47,651 nt of DNA from CAUYUA01 sp963575675 (GCA_963575675.1 CAUYUA010000188.1:1-47651); one strand, 5' to 3'. Numbered from the stretch's first letter, positions 1-8,268 are shown. Notes: generated by a model not told the origin, from the letters alone. Translations and numbers: made by a program.

Positions 1-121
1 CGCCAAAGGCCGGGAGGCCTTTGGAAACCATGACTTGGAGTTTGTGACAACCGGATGAAAGTGGGCCGTTTTAATTCGGGAAGGCCGCATAACTTTTGGG
101 TTCTCAATCGAACAAGGTATA
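1..121 (+). mobile_element. MITE family A, copy 1 (left end outside window)
   Basis: This is the right two thirds of the roughly 188-bp repeat seen complete at 8029-8216. It holds the strong hairpin CCAAAGGCC/GGCCTTTGG, the conserved middle, and the right terminal inverted repeat ending in GGTATA at 116-121. The left part lies before the window. A family B element follows within a few bases. Confidence 0.75.
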
Positions 122-140
122 GAGCCTGTTGCAAGATCAA

Positions 141-251
141 AAGGATTGCAGAAGAGAATCGCTTCGCGAATAAGGGGCGGGGGGGGGGGGGGAGAATTCT
201 CCCCTTATGATCCCCCACGACCAGGAACACAGTCCTTGGACCCTTTTGATT
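141..251 (+). repeat. Family B repeat, solo arm with 14-G tract
   Basis: The arm starts near the palindromic TCGCTTCGCGA, passes through a 14-nt G run (179-192) and ends with the hairpin CCAGGAACACAGTCCTTGG and a T-rich tail. Other copies carry a shorter G-rich stem here, so the homopolymer is an expansion specific to this copy. The element covers the last codons and the stop codon of the PAP2 gene on the minus strand. Confidence 0.7.
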
Positions 252-915
252 TTTGCATCCAAACATCAACGCGCCGCAAAGTCGGAGCCGTCGTGCCAAC
301 CGCCACCGCCGCTCCACCAATTACATCGCTTAAATAATGCGCATTCACCATAACCCTACTAGAGGCAAAAAATACGGCTCCCCAAAAAAACACAACACGC
401 CAAGAGCGCCAATAATGCCCGGCCACCAAAGCCAAGACAAAGAAAGTATTAGCGTGTCCTGAAGGAAACGAACGATAATCAGCAAGAAAACCAGGCGAAA
501 AAAAACCATATAATCCCAATTGACCCAATAATTCCGCCCCCCCCCCCCCAACAACCCCCTTAATAACGTCGCCCGCTCCCCCTAAAACCGCCATTGCCGC
601 CGTCAACAAACAAGCCGCATAGATCACTTTATTCAAACGTCGCGTCGTCGCTTCGTTTTTAACGCGCCTCCGAATCAACCACAAAACCAGCGCCACCGTC
701 GGCCCAGACATCAAATACCACTGAGCCTCACCAGCAACCGTAATCACACGAAAAAAATCAATAATCGTCTCATCAACGCCACGCAGAAAGCGCGACAATC
801 TCGGATCAATCACCCACATCGAAAAAACACAAAACCCCAACGCAAGCCCCCACCTCCACGTTGAATTCGAATACAAACGCCAAGATCGCCACAGCTTTAA
901 CTGAAACGCCTCCAT
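205..915 (-). CDS. PAP2-superfamily membrane phosphatase
   Basis: Predicted integral membrane phosphatase of the PAP2 (type 2 phosphatidic acid phosphatase) family, 236 aa from the ATG at 915. The hallmark PSGHANT motif and the later SRVMVNAHYLSDVIGG motif, with the catalytic histidines, are both present, and several hydrophobic segments surround them. Family members dephosphorylate lipid phosphates such as undecaprenyl pyrophosphate or phosphatidic acid; the substrate here is not visible. In-frame TTG (963) and ATG (957) starts exist upstream but overlap the preceding gene, so 915 is preferred. A 13-nt C run (537-549) encodes a Gly4 stretch and is in frame. The last residues (about SKGSKDCVPGRGGS) and the TAA stop are read from a family B repeat, so the original C-terminus was probably replaced. 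Confidence 0.85.
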   Translation of the reverse strand: MEAFQLKLWRSWRLYSNSTWRWGLALGFCVFSMWVIDPRLSRFLRGVDETIIDFFRVITVAGEAQWYLMSGPTVALVLWLIRRRVKNEATTRRLNKVIYAACLLTAAMAVLGGAGDVIKGVVGGGGAELLGQLGLYGFFSPGFLADYRSFPSGHANTFFVLALVAGHYWRSWRVVFFWGAVFFASSRVMVNAHYLSDVIGGAAVAVGTTAPTLRRVDVWMQKSKGSKDCVPGRGGS

Positions 916-943
916 GACTTCAACAACCTCAATTCCGACAACC

Positions 944-1438
944 TCAATCGAGCACATTCTCAATGGACGACGGCTTCAATCCAGAAAAACGCCCCCCGGA
1001 CGTCGACGCTCGCGAATGCCCCACAACAGTTTGAGAGAGGTCTCCGGTCATCCGCTCGAACCAATCTCCCACAATATCGGCGGCCAACACCACCAACGGC
1101 GCCGTAGCTTGGCCGATATAGCACACGCTGGAAAACACAAAAGAAGACGCCGCCGCAGCCTCAAGGATTCGACTCGGAGGCAACGGCCCTTGCAACGCCA
1201 AAGCGATCTCGCCCACTCCCCCCATCAAATTCACCAACACCACACCCGTCACCATATTCGCCGCCAAGCACCCCATCGCGCCGATCTCGCTTTCGGTAAA
1301 CGGCGAGCTTAACTGATCCAACACCGGATGCGACAATGGAGACTGCGCCTCTCCCCGCCCCGACGCCATAACGCTCACCAGAAACACCGCTACAGCCAAA
1401 AACAACGTCCAATTTCGCCCCGGCTTCCTCGCGCTCAT
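944..1438 (-). CDS. Small exported or membrane protein of unknown function
   Basis: A 164-aa product that I do not recognise. The ATG at 1438 is chosen because AGGGAG stands a few bases upstream and because the product then begins with a clear signal peptide (MSARKPGRN followed by a hydrophobic stretch ending near SGRGEAQS). Two further hydrophobic segments follow, around MGCLAANMVTGVVLVNLMGG and SSFVFSSVCYIGQATAPL, typical of a small inner-membrane protein. It lies 28 bp upstream of the PAP2 gene on the same strand, so the two are probably cotranscribed. No catalytic motif was seen. Confidence 0.6.
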   Translation of the reverse strand: MSARKPGRNWTLFLAVAVFLVSVMASGRGEAQSPLSHPVLDQLSSPFTESEIGAMGCLAANMVTGVVLVNLMGGVGEIALALQGPLPPSRILEAAAASSFVFSSVCYIGQATAPLVVLAADIVGDWFERMTGDLSQTVVGHSRASTSGGRFSGLKPSSIENVLD

Positions 1439-1689
1439 CGCCACACTCCCTGAAAATCCGACCACAACCTCGAAATCCAAACGCCGCTGAAATCGTCGGC
1501 GCACGATCCGGGCAAAGCTTTAAACATTCATTGCTTTCCCCCTCCTTAAATCACGCCACGCGCTCCCGCGCGTCATCCTACGAAGCCCACGCAATTTCTC
1601 AAAAGACAAATCGCGACGAACGCTCAAAATCCATGACTTTCCGACAATCGCGGCGTATAACCCACAATCATGGACTGGGGGAGATTCTC

Positions 1690-2046
1690 ATGACGGCGCC
1701 TGAAACCAAAACACCCGAAACCACACCCGCGCACGACCCCAAAACCGTGAGCGATCAGAAAACCACACCCGAGAAAAAAGACAACGATTCGCTGGCTCAC
1801 CTCAAGCGAGTCGAAGTTTTGCTGACTAAAATCGCCACCGACCACTCCGAAGTCCGCAAAGAACGCGTTGACATGCGCAAGGATTTCGCTCACGCCCGAG
1901 ACGACATCAAAGCTTTAATTTCGCGAATCGACGCTCTTGAAGACCGCATGTCGTTGATTTCAGCCCAATGGAACCGAGGCACCAACATTTTGCTGATTAA
2001 CGCCTGTCTGGTCGCGTTGTTGGCTGTGGCCGTTGTATTGTTCTGA
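1690..2046 (+). CDS. Coiled-coil protein with C-terminal membrane anchor
   Basis: A 118-aa hypothetical protein. The start at 1690 is supported by GGGGAG immediately upstream; the open frame continues further 5' but without a comparable ribosome binding site. The N-terminal 35 residues are Pro/Thr/Lys rich and probably disordered. The middle (about 37-90) is charged and heptad-like, including the segment KERVDMRKDFAHARDDIKAL. The C-terminus is a single hydrophobic helix ending LLAVAVVLF. This is the layout of a tail-anchored coiled-coil membrane protein; function unknown. Confidence 0.6.
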   Translation: MTAPETKTPETTPAHDPKTVSDQKTTPEKKDNDSLAHLKRVEVLLTKIATDHSEVRKERVDMRKDFAHARDDIKALISRIDALEDRMSLISAQWNRGTNILLINACLVALLAVAVVLF

Positions 2047-2169
2047 TCTTTACTTGTTCCGATCCATATTGTCCTTTATTGTCCCTTGGAACGCGCCCAT
2101 CGCCGGAGCGGCGCGGTCCTTAAAGGCCGCTTTTACGATAGAAGCTCTTCCGACAGAAGATGGTGACTC

Positions 2170-3597
2170 GTGCGATACATCAGCACGCGGGGTTCAGCGC
2201 CCGTTTTGGAATTCGAAGACGTCCTATTGACGGGGTTGGCGCGCGACGGAGGCCTTTATGTGCCGGAGTCGTGGCCGACGATCTCCCCCGATGAGCTTCG
2301 CGCTCTGCGCGGAGCCTCTTACGTTGATATTGCCACCCGTGTGATGTTGCCTTTCTTAGGCGACTCCATTGACGCCGCAACATTCCGCGCGCTGGTCGCC
2401 GACTCCTATTCCGGATTCGGCAGCCAAGCCGTAACGCCTTTGATCCAGCTTGATCATCGCTTGTGGCTGATGGAGCTGTTCCATGGACCAACTTTGGCGT
2501 TTAAAGACGTCGCCCTGCAACTCTTGGGACGTCTGTTCGATTTTTTCTTGAAGCGACGCAATCGTCGCGTATGCGTCGTCGGCGCCACCTCCGGCGACAC
2601 CGGATCGGCCGCCATTGAGGCATGCCGCGACCGCGACGCTATCGATATCTTCATCTTGCATCCGCACGGCCGCACCTCCGAAGTCCAACAACGCCAGATG
2701 ACCACGGTTCTGTCGCCCAACGTGCGTAATATCGCTGTGCGCGGCACCTTCGACGATTGCCAAGATTTGGTCAAAGCGATGTTCAACGACGCCGCTTTCC
2801 GCGACCAACATCAACTCTCTGCGGTCAACTCCATCAATTGGGCCCGCATCATGGCCCAAACCGCTTACTACGTCGCGGCGGCGGTCGCTCTCGGAGCGCC
2901 GGATCGTCCGATCGCCTTTTCCGTCCCCACCGGAAATTTCGGCAATGTTTACGCCGCATATTGCGCCCGCGCCATGGGCGCCCCCATCGAACGCCTCATC
3001 ATCGGCGCCAACAGCAACGACATCCTCGCCCGTTTCTTCCAATCCGGAACCATGACGCCCAACACGGTCACGCCGACCGTCAGCCCCAGCATGGACATTC
3101 AAATTTCCAGCAATTTCGAGAGATTGCTGTTCGACCTCTATCAACGCGAAGCCGGATTTCTGACCGAATGCATGCAGCGTTTCCGCGTTCAGGGCAGCTT
3201 CTCCGTCACCCCGACCCAACTCGACATGGCGCGAGCGCTCTTTTCCAGCACGCGCGTCGGCGAAGACGAAACCCGCGCCGCCATCGCACAAACGTGGCGC
3301 AACAACGCGCAAATCATTGATCCGCACACAGCGGTTGGAGTCGCCGCCGCACGCGCCGCCATCGCAGCGGAAGACGTTCCGCCTCAAACCGCTCTGGTTG
3401 CGCTCGCCTGCGCTCATCCCGCCAAATTCCCCGCCGTGGTCGAAGAAGCGACCGGCGTCCACCCCCCTCTGCCGCCCCGATTGGCGGACCTATTGCAAAG
3501 GCCGGAACGCTTGGAGATTTTACCAAACGACCTTAACGCCGTTCAGTCTTACATTCGCCAAGAACTCGCCGGACGCGCCTCGCGGGGGACAGCATGA
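2170..3597 (+). CDS. thrC: Threonine synthase
   Basis: Pyridoxal-phosphate enzyme converting O-phospho-L-homoserine to L-threonine, the last step of threonine synthesis; cytoplasmic. The 475-aa length suits the long ThrC class. The N-terminus (MRYISTRG...FEDVLLTGLARDGGLYVPE) is diagnostic, and the PLP lysine is K112 in HGPTLAFKDVALQ. VVGATSGDTGSAAIE and SVPTGNFGNVYAAY are the phosphate- and cofactor-binding loops. The start codon is GTG. The stop overlaps the ATG of the next gene by 4 bp, so the M16 protease is translationally coupled. Homoserine dehydrogenase, which acts earlier in the pathway, is at 26219-27511. Confidence 0.97.
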   Translation: MRYISTRGSAPVLEFEDVLLTGLARDGGLYVPESWPTISPDELRALRGASYVDIATRVMLPFLGDSIDAATFRALVADSYSGFGSQAVTPLIQLDHRLWLMELFHGPTLAFKDVALQLLGRLFDFFLKRRNRRVCVVGATSGDTGSAAIEACRDRDAIDIFILHPHGRTSEVQQRQMTTVLSPNVRNIAVRGTFDDCQDLVKAMFNDAAFRDQHQLSAVNSINWARIMAQTAYYVAAAVALGAPDRPIAFSVPTGNFGNVYAAYCARAMGAPIERLIIGANSNDILARFFQSGTMTPNTVTPTVSPSMDIQISSNFERLLFDLYQREAGFLTECMQRFRVQGSFSVTPTQLDMARALFSSTRVGEDETRAAIAQTWRNNAQIIDPHTAVGVAAARAAIAAEDVPPQTALVALACAHPAKFPAVVEEATGVHPPLPPRLADLLQRPERLEILPNDLNAVQSYIRQELAGRASRGTA

Positions 3598-4904
3598 GCC
3601 ATGTCCTCGACGCCTCAAATCAGACGCAAATCAACACACAAATCTCCTCCAACGTGCGGGTGACGACGCTTCCCAACGGATTGCGCGTCGCCACCGATTC
3701 AATGGACGGCGTCGAAACCGTGACGCTCGGCGTGTGGATCAATGTGGGAGCACGCAACGAAACCGCCGCAAACAACGGCGTCGCCCACTTGATTGAACAT
3801 ATGATGTTCAAGGGAACCGAGCGACGTTCGGCCTTCGCAATCTCCGAGCAAATCGAAAACGTCGGCGGACACCTCAACGCCTACACCACCCGCGAACACA
3901 CCGCTTATTACGCCAAAATTCTGAAAGAAGACGTCGCTCTGGCGCTCGACATCATCGCCGACATGCTGCAATTCTCCGCGTTCGACGAAGAAGAATTGTG
4001 TCGAGAGCGCGCTGTGGTGCTCCAAGAAATCGGGCAAGCCTTCGACACTCCGGACGATATCGTCTTCGATTATTTCCAGGCCGCAGCCTTCCCCAATCAA
4101 TCGCTCGGTCGCCCGGTCCTGGGAGCGCCGGAGATCGTCGGCTCTCTGCCCCGCGCCACCTTGATTGATTATATCGGACGTCACTACCACACTTCCGACA
4201 TGACGCTGGCCGCCGCAGGACGAATTGATCACGACGCTCTCGTCAGTATGGCGCAAAAGCTTTTCACGAAGATTTCCTCTCACGGTAAAAGCCTCGTCGA
4301 CCCCGCCCGTTATCACGGCGGCGACTTCCGCGAAGAACGAGACCTGGAGCAACTTCATCTGGTGCTCGGCTTCGAAGGCGTCTCCATTCACGACCCGAAT
4401 TACTACGCCAATTCCGTCTTGTCCACTCTGGTTGGCGGAGGCATGTCTTCGCGCTTATTCCAAGAGCTGCGGGAAAAACGCGGTCTCGTTTACAACATCT
4501 ATAGCTTTACAAGCGCCTACTGTGACGGCGGAATCTTTGGAGTTTACGCGGGAACCGGCCCCGAACAAGTCGATGAGTTGATCCCGGTTCTATGCGAACA
4601 AATTGTAAAAGTCGCCTCCGACGTCACGGAAGACGAACTTGCCCGCGCCCGAGCACAGCTTCGAGCCGGCGTCCTAATGGCCCAAGAAAGCTCTATGTCG
4701 CGTTGTGAGCACCTGGGACAACAATTGCTGATGTTCCAACGTCCCATCCCCGTCTCAGAGATCGTCGACCACATCTCCAACGTCGATCTTTCCGCCGTGC
4801 GCAAAGCAGCAAGACGTCTGCGCGCGTCTCGCCCAACAATCACCGCGCTCGGCCCTCTCGACAAACTAGAGTCCTACGAACGAATTGCTCAACGTCTTGC
4901 CTAA
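3594..4904 (+). CDS. M16-family zinc peptidase (processing-peptidase-like)
   Basis: A 436-aa pitrilysin-type metallopeptidase. The inverted zinc motif HxxEH is intact (HLIEH, H65, E68, H69), with the distal glutamate expected in the ERAVVLQEI segment. The C-terminal half carries the usual second M16 domain (GGGMSSRLFQELREKRGLVYNIYS). It resembles mitochondrial processing peptidase beta and bacterial YmxG-like proteins; its substrates in bacteria are poorly known. It follows thrC with a 4-bp overlap (ATGA), an arrangement known in alphaproteobacteria, and is followed by an acetyltransferase. Confidence 0.93.
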   Translation: MSHVLDASNQTQINTQISSNVRVTTLPNGLRVATDSMDGVETVTLGVWINVGARNETAANNGVAHLIEHMMFKGTERRSAFAISEQIENVGGHLNAYTTREHTAYYAKILKEDVALALDIIADMLQFSAFDEEELCRERAVVLQEIGQAFDTPDDIVFDYFQAAAFPNQSLGRPVLGAPEIVGSLPRATLIDYIGRHYHTSDMTLAAAGRIDHDALVSMAQKLFTKISSHGKSLVDPARYHGGDFREERDLEQLHLVLGFEGVSIHDPNYYANSVLSTLVGGGMSSRLFQELREKRGLVYNIYSFTSAYCDGGIFGVYAGTGPEQVDELIPVLCEQIVKVASDVTEDELARARAQLRAGVLMAQESSMSRCEHLGQQLLMFQRPIPVSEIVDHISNVDLSAVRKAARRLRASRPTITALGPLDKLESYERIAQRLA

Positions 4905-4943
4905 ATTTCTCGCCATGGCACATCGTGCTTTATAATCGAACAC

Positions 4944-4976
4944 GCAGGAAGGAGCCGCTTCCTCCCCTTTTATTAT
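4944..4976 (+). terminator. Possible intrinsic terminator after thrC-M16
   Basis: AGGAAG and CTTCCT form a 6-bp stem with a GAGCCG loop, followed by a pyrimidine/T-rich run (CCCCTTTTATTATATTT). The stem is short, so strength is uncertain; the acetyltransferase start is directly downstream. Confidence 0.4.
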
Positions 4977-4980
4977 ATTT

Positions 4981-5682
4981 GTGGGCGCCATGATCCGATT
5001 TCTTAGCAACGGTCTGCTTGGACAGCCCTCGTCCCAACTGGAGAACGGACGTGTCGTCGTGCGGCCTCCGACCCTTAAAGACTGGCCGGCGTGGTCGTGT
5101 TTGCGCGATCAAAGCCGTTCGTTTCTTACGCCGTGGGAACCAACCTGGCCTCCGGACGCCTTGTCGCGTGAGACCTTCATACGTCGATTGCGCCGTCAGG
5201 CTCAAGAATGGCGAAATGATAACGGTTACAGCTACTTGATTTTCGACGCCAAGCACAACGTCCTCGTTGGAGGACTGAGTCTGGGCAACATTCGGCGCGG
5301 CGTAGCTCAAACCGGAACCATCGGTTATTGGATCGGGCAACAATTCACACGCCAAGGGTTCGCCAATGCAGCCGTGTGCTTGGTTCTCGAACACGCCTTT
5401 ATGACTTTGGGCCTCCACCGAATTGAGGCTTCATGTCTTCCCTCCAACAACGCCAGTCGAAACCTTTTGCAAAAGGTCGGCTTCGCTTTGGAGGGATGCG
5501 CGCGTGGTTATCTACGAATTGACGGCTCTTGGCGCGACCATATGTTATTTGCCATCCTCAAAGAAGATTGGGTTGGTTCTTCCGAACACAAACACGCGCC
5601 GATTAGCAATAATCACCCCAATCCAACGGAATTTCTCTATCCGATACAAACCTCGAACGGAAAAAATGGCGTCGTTGTTTAG
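4981..5682 (+). CDS. GNAT acetyltransferase, RimJ/RimL type
   Basis: A 233-aa N-acetyltransferase of the GNAT fold, the family that acetylates ribosomal-protein N-termini or small amines. The acetyl-CoA loop is visible in YWIGQQFTRQGFANAAV, and the C-terminal signature HRIEASCLPSNNASRNLLQKVGF is typical of RimJ-like proteins. The start may be the GTG at 4981 or the ATG at 4990; the difference is three residues. The last 35 residues (after LKEDWVG) are unlike the family and probably an unstructured tail. It follows thrC and the M16 protease as in other alphaproteobacteria. Confidence 0.88.
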   Translation: MGAMIRFLSNGLLGQPSSQLENGRVVVRPPTLKDWPAWSCLRDQSRSFLTPWEPTWPPDALSRETFIRRLRRQAQEWRNDNGYSYLIFDAKHNVLVGGLSLGNIRRGVAQTGTIGYWIGQQFTRQGFANAAVCLVLEHAFMTLGLHRIEASCLPSNNASRNLLQKVGFALEGCARGYLRIDGSWRDHMLFAILKEDWVGSSEHKHAPISNNHPNPTEFLYPIQTSNGKNGVVV

Positions 5683-5696
5683 TTAAAACAATGACA

Positions 5697-5970
5697 TATT
5701 TAAAAAAAGGGTTCAGGGACTGTGTTCCTGGTCGTGGGGGATCATAAGGGGGGAACGAAAGCCCCCCTTATTCGCGGAGCGATCTTCTGCTGGAATTGCT
5801 TGTCTTTATCGCCCATTATTTTTATGCTTTCCCATGCTCCGCAAAACGTCAAAACGCCGATACCAATAAATGACTCCGGAAGAAGATCGCTTCGCGAATA
5901 AGGTGGGGCTTTCTCTTCCTCCTTATCCCCCCACGACCAGGAATGCGGTCACTGGACTCTTTTTAATTTA
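5697..5970. mobile_element. Family B element, complete (two inverted arms)
   Basis: Left arm (about 5697-5800) and right arm (about 5870-5970) are imperfect reverse complements of each other around a unique AT-rich centre. Each arm holds the outer hairpin (CAGGGACTGTGTTCCTG and its partner), a G/C-rich stem and the GCGAAGCGATCTTC-type inner motif. The same two-armed structure recurs at 32425-32690. This fills the gap between the acetyltransferase and the cyclase; no gene was seen in it. Confidence 0.65.
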
Positions 5971-6047
5971 TTATTTTCTTAGTATTTTCTCTGCGCGTTG
6001 GTATAATGTATTGAAAGCTGTCGCCCCTATGTTTAAAGGAAGACTCC

Positions 6048-7864
6048 ATGGCAAAAACAGCGCGACGTTCATGGATATGGCGCTTTCCCCAACCACCACA
6101 AACCATTTGGTCAATTTTGGCCAATACAAACCACTTCAATGAAATAATTGGCGTCCCAAAACATCAAATCAGTATCTCTCACCACCCCAACGGCGCAACA
6201 CAACGATTCGCACACGCATCATTACGAGGCGTCCCTCTAGAATGGGAAGAATCCCCTTATGAATGGATCGTCGGACAAAATTTCCGTCAAGAACGTCGGT
6301 TCCAAAAAGGCCCTCTCCGCCGCTTAAGCATAACCGTTGACTTATCCCCTGACGACGAAGGCTCTAAAGCGGTTTATACTTTGGAAATCGAATTTTCTCA
6401 CTGGTTAAGCCGCCTACGCCTATCCGGCTCAACTCTTGACCGTCTTGGCCGCACTTTAGAAACCACAACGCGCGCGCGCGCCGCCGAAACGACCGACGCA
6501 CAATCAAAAACCACGCTCCCCCCCCCCCCCCCCCCCTCGACGCAACCCGCTCACAGCGAATTAAGGAGATGGTTGAAGCGATTGAAACCAGCGGAAACGG
6601 ACACGGTCTCGCCCAACGCCTGGCCGATTTCACGCTGACCGGACTTGAATCCGAACTCAGTCGCATCCGACCTCTCACCCTCGCCCGGTCTTGGGCGGTT
6701 TCACCGCGCCACGCCATCGAAGCCTGCCTTGGCGCCGTCAAGGCCGGACTACTCGCCATGAGCTGGGACGTGTTGTGCCCACGCTGTCGCGGCCCGAACG
6801 CCGCCGTCGCATCGCTTGACCGTTTGCCTCATGGCGTCCACTGCGCCTCGTGCAATGTTCCTTATGACGCCGACTTCTCCCGCAACGTCGAACTGACCGT
6901 TCATCCCGCTCCGGCAATTCGACACATCGAACCCGGCAGTTATTGTTCGTCTGGCCCCGGCCTCTCGCCTCACATCTCCGTGCAACAAATCTTGGAGCCA
7001 GGAGAAAAACGCATCGTCCCGATCGCGCTGCCGTTTCAAAGCTGGCGTCTCCGCACGATCGAGCCCGGCCCATGGATCGACGTCATCGGCCCACAGCCCG
7101 ATTACGGTTTGCCGACCGCCATTGCTGAAACTGGATTGATCCTCTCTGGTCCTCCGGCGCCGAGCGGATTCATCGCTTTTGAAAACCACACCGACCACAG
7201 GCTCACCTTCCTGCTGGAGGACCGTTCCTGGATTGAGGACGCTTTGACGGCGCACCATGTCACCACTCTTGAAACCTTCCGCGAACTGTTCTCCGACGAA
7301 GTGCTGCGTCCGGGCGACGAGGTCGCCATTGGCCGCGTCACTCTTATGTTTACCGACCTTAAGTCCTCCACGGCCTTGTATGGGCGCGTTGGCGACGCTC
7401 GCGCCTATCATTTGGTGCGCAGTCACTTCGCCTTTTTGGCGGAACAGATTCGCGCGAATGATGGTTGTATCGTAAAAACCATCGGAGACGCCGTTATGGC
7501 GGCCTTTGCCGACCCCGAACACGCCGTCGCCGCCGCCATTGCGGTCCAACGCGACATCGGCCAATTCAACGCTCCACTTGGAGAAGATCAAGGATTGGTG
7601 ATCAAACTCGGCCTACACGCCGGGCCATGCGTCGCAGTCACGCTAAACGGCCGTCTCGATTATTTCGGCAGCACGGTCAACCTAGCCGCTCGACTTCAGG
7701 GCGAAAGCGTTGGTGGAGACATCATCATCTCTGAGTCACTGGCCGCTGATCCGGGAGTCGCCATACGACTGATCGAGCTTTCTTCCACACGCGAAGAAGC
7801 TTATGTTAAAGGCTTCCTTCAACCGATCGCTTTTTTGCGAATTCCATCCCAGTCATTCTCATAA
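6048..7864 (+). pseudogene. Class III adenylate cyclase with DUF5939-like N-terminus, frame-split at a 19-C tract
   Basis: Two open frames, 6048-6638 and 6569-7864, together make one protein of about 605 aa. The N-terminal part is SRPBCC/polyketide-cyclase-like (WSILANTNHFNEIIG). It is followed by a region with two CxxC pairs (CPRC, CASC), as in DUF5939 proteins, and a C-terminal guanylate/adenylate cyclase domain. Cyclase residues are intact: both metal aspartates (FTDLKSST, KTIGDAVMAAF), the preceding lysine, and the Asn/Arg of STVNLAARLQ. The frames part at a C run (6518-6536). One more C, or two fewer, joins them as ...LPPPPPPLDATRSQRIKEMVEAIE, and frame 2 has no stop between the tract and its first ATG. 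This may be a phase-variable gene, a true pseudogene or a consensus error. An independent shorter cyclase from 6569 (good AAGGAG site) is also possible. Confidence 0.8.
6518..6536 (+). repeat. 19-nt poly-C tract inside the cyclase gene
   Basis: An uninterrupted C run lies in the linker between the SRPBCC-like and DUF5939-like parts. It encodes prolines in one frame, and its length decides whether the two halves are read as one protein. Confidence 0.95.
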
Positions 7865-7993
7865 ACGACGGAGGGGGGACTGCCTCCCAACATTGGTCTC
7901 ATCGAAATAAAAGACACACAGACAAAGACATAATTTATGCAGCTCGCGCAAGTTTTGCTTTTACGGCAAGTAAGGAAAGGCTTTCGTCCTTAG

Positions 7994-8028
7994 CCTGAAC
8001 AACTGGGAACATAGTCCCTGGATTCGTC
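7994..8028 (-). repeat. Family B outer-hairpin fragment
   Basis: The bases ACTGGGAACATAGTCCCTGG match the outer hairpin of family B in degenerate form. The fragment abuts the left end of the family A element exactly. No gene was seen in the rest of 7865-8268. Confidence 0.5.
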
Positions 8029-8216
8029 TATACTCCGTCCAATTGAGAACCCAAGAAAGAGAACGTCCAAAGGAATCGGGGCTCCGCCCTCGACCCGCCA
8101 AAGGCCGGGAGGCCTTTGGAAACCATGACTTGGAGTTTGCAACCACCGAATACGAGTGGGCCATTTTAATTCGGAGAGGCCGCATGATTCTCGGGTTCTC
8201 AATAGAACGAGGTATA
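8029..8216 (+). mobile_element. MITE family A, copy 2 (complete, 188 bp)
   Basis: Best complete copy. The left end TATACTCCGTCCAATTGAG and the right end read in reverse (TATACCTCGTTCTATTGAG) form terminal inverted repeats of about 24 bp. In the middle is the perfect stem CCAAAGGCC/GGCCTTTGG. No transposase is encoded, so it is a non-autonomous element. The outermost TA on each side would fit a TA target duplication, as made by IS630/Tc1-mariner-type transposases (inference). Confidence 0.8.
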
Positions 8217-8268
8217 GTTCTTATTTTTGTTCATTCATTTTTCTGTTTTTTTACTTTTTGTTCTTTTT

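Noticed and set aside
2356..3462. Long minus-strand open frames opposite thrC and other GC-rich genes (for example 3699-4391, 6749-7591, 22405-23925 on the opposite strand)
   Set aside because: They are mirror frames of strongly conserved genes, with Arg/Gly/His-rich translations and no family motifs.
7865..7895. G/C-rich hairpin after the cyclase gene as a terminator
   Set aside because: The stem is imperfect and no T run follows.
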